Origin: an uncultured Mycoplasmatota bacterium
Lineage (GTDB): Bacteria; Bacillota_I; Bacilli_A; RF39; UBA660
NCBI GenBank assembly: GCA_946497375.1
Contig: CAMMKE010000027.1
Coordinates: 1 to 14,151, forward strand
Direction of reading: 5' to 3'
Length of the DNA stretch: 14,151 bases
In this document: positions 14,103 to 14,151 of the stretch, in pieces
Layout of the letters: every line of letters begins with the position of its first letter
How positions within the stretch are numbered: position 1 is the first letter of the stretch
The notes under the pieces: generated by a model
Seen by the model: only the letters and a program-made list of their open reading frames with translations
The model's database searches: none
What the model was told of the DNA's origin: nothing
Position numbers and translations under genes: made by a program

Positions 14103-14151
14103 CTTCTTGCGAAACTAAGTATCTAAGCAAAGATTATAAAAACTGCATATT

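Noticed and set aside
14049..14126. The downstream cassette as a small coding gene
   Set aside because: There is no start codon or ribosome binding site in that frame. Its reading frame only makes sense as a copy of the variable-region register.
1..14151. CRISPR arrays, tRNA or rRNA genes
   Set aside because: No regularly spaced repeats, and no cloverleaf or rRNA signatures were seen on either strand.

Overview
This AT-rich window has standard-code genes (TGA is a stop, Trp is always TGG). All genes read on the + strand with good Shine-Dalgarno sites. The gene content (class III ribonucleotide reductase, an IleRS gene under a T-box, a DUF1292 protein, a DinJ/YafQ pair, a SipW/TasA-like secreted protein) points to an anaerobic low-GC Bacillota, probably an uncultured gut Bacilli-like lineage. 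The lineage is inference.

Layout. 1-2070: the 3' end of an anaerobic ribonucleotide reductase operon. The NrdD main chain stops before its glycyl-radical domain. That domain is encoded by a separate 56-residue ORF with its own ribosome binding site, followed one base later by the activase gene nrdG. 2113-3449: a DUF1292-like protein and an unknown coiled-coil protein. 3490-4123: a DinJ/YafQ-type toxin-antitoxin operon with palindromes over its promoter. 4215-4727: an unknown protein. 4734-8192: a complete isoleucine T-box leader, a type-2-like ileS and a terminator. 8293-9378: an Rpn/PD-(D/E)XK family protein with a C-terminal heptad array. 9545-10957: a MurE-like Mur ligase starting with TTG. 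11041-11721: a membrane-anchored 3D-domain cell-wall protein with an acidic stalk.

11727-14151 is the accessory region of most interest. A 55-codon ORF containing a run of nine G precedes a 648-residue secreted protein. This protein has a SipW/TasA-like N-terminus and two diverged DUF6273/C-type-lectin-like modules. Each module ends in a short GC-rich island unlike the rest of the gene, followed by a nearly identical 35-base block. Between the two islands, 18 of 21 substitutions fall in codon positions 1 and 2 (hand count), the pattern left by adenine-directed mutagenesis of AAC/AAT codons. A third, Asn-codon-rich cassette related to both islands lies downstream of the gene at 14049-14102, after a 17-bp hairpin. 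Together these look like the target side, and possibly a template or template remnant, of a diversity-generating retroelement with two variable sites in one protein. No reverse transcriptase or accessory protein is visible before the window ends.

The two observations most worth following are the split NrdD with a free-standing glycyl-radical subunit and the tandem two-site variable-region system.
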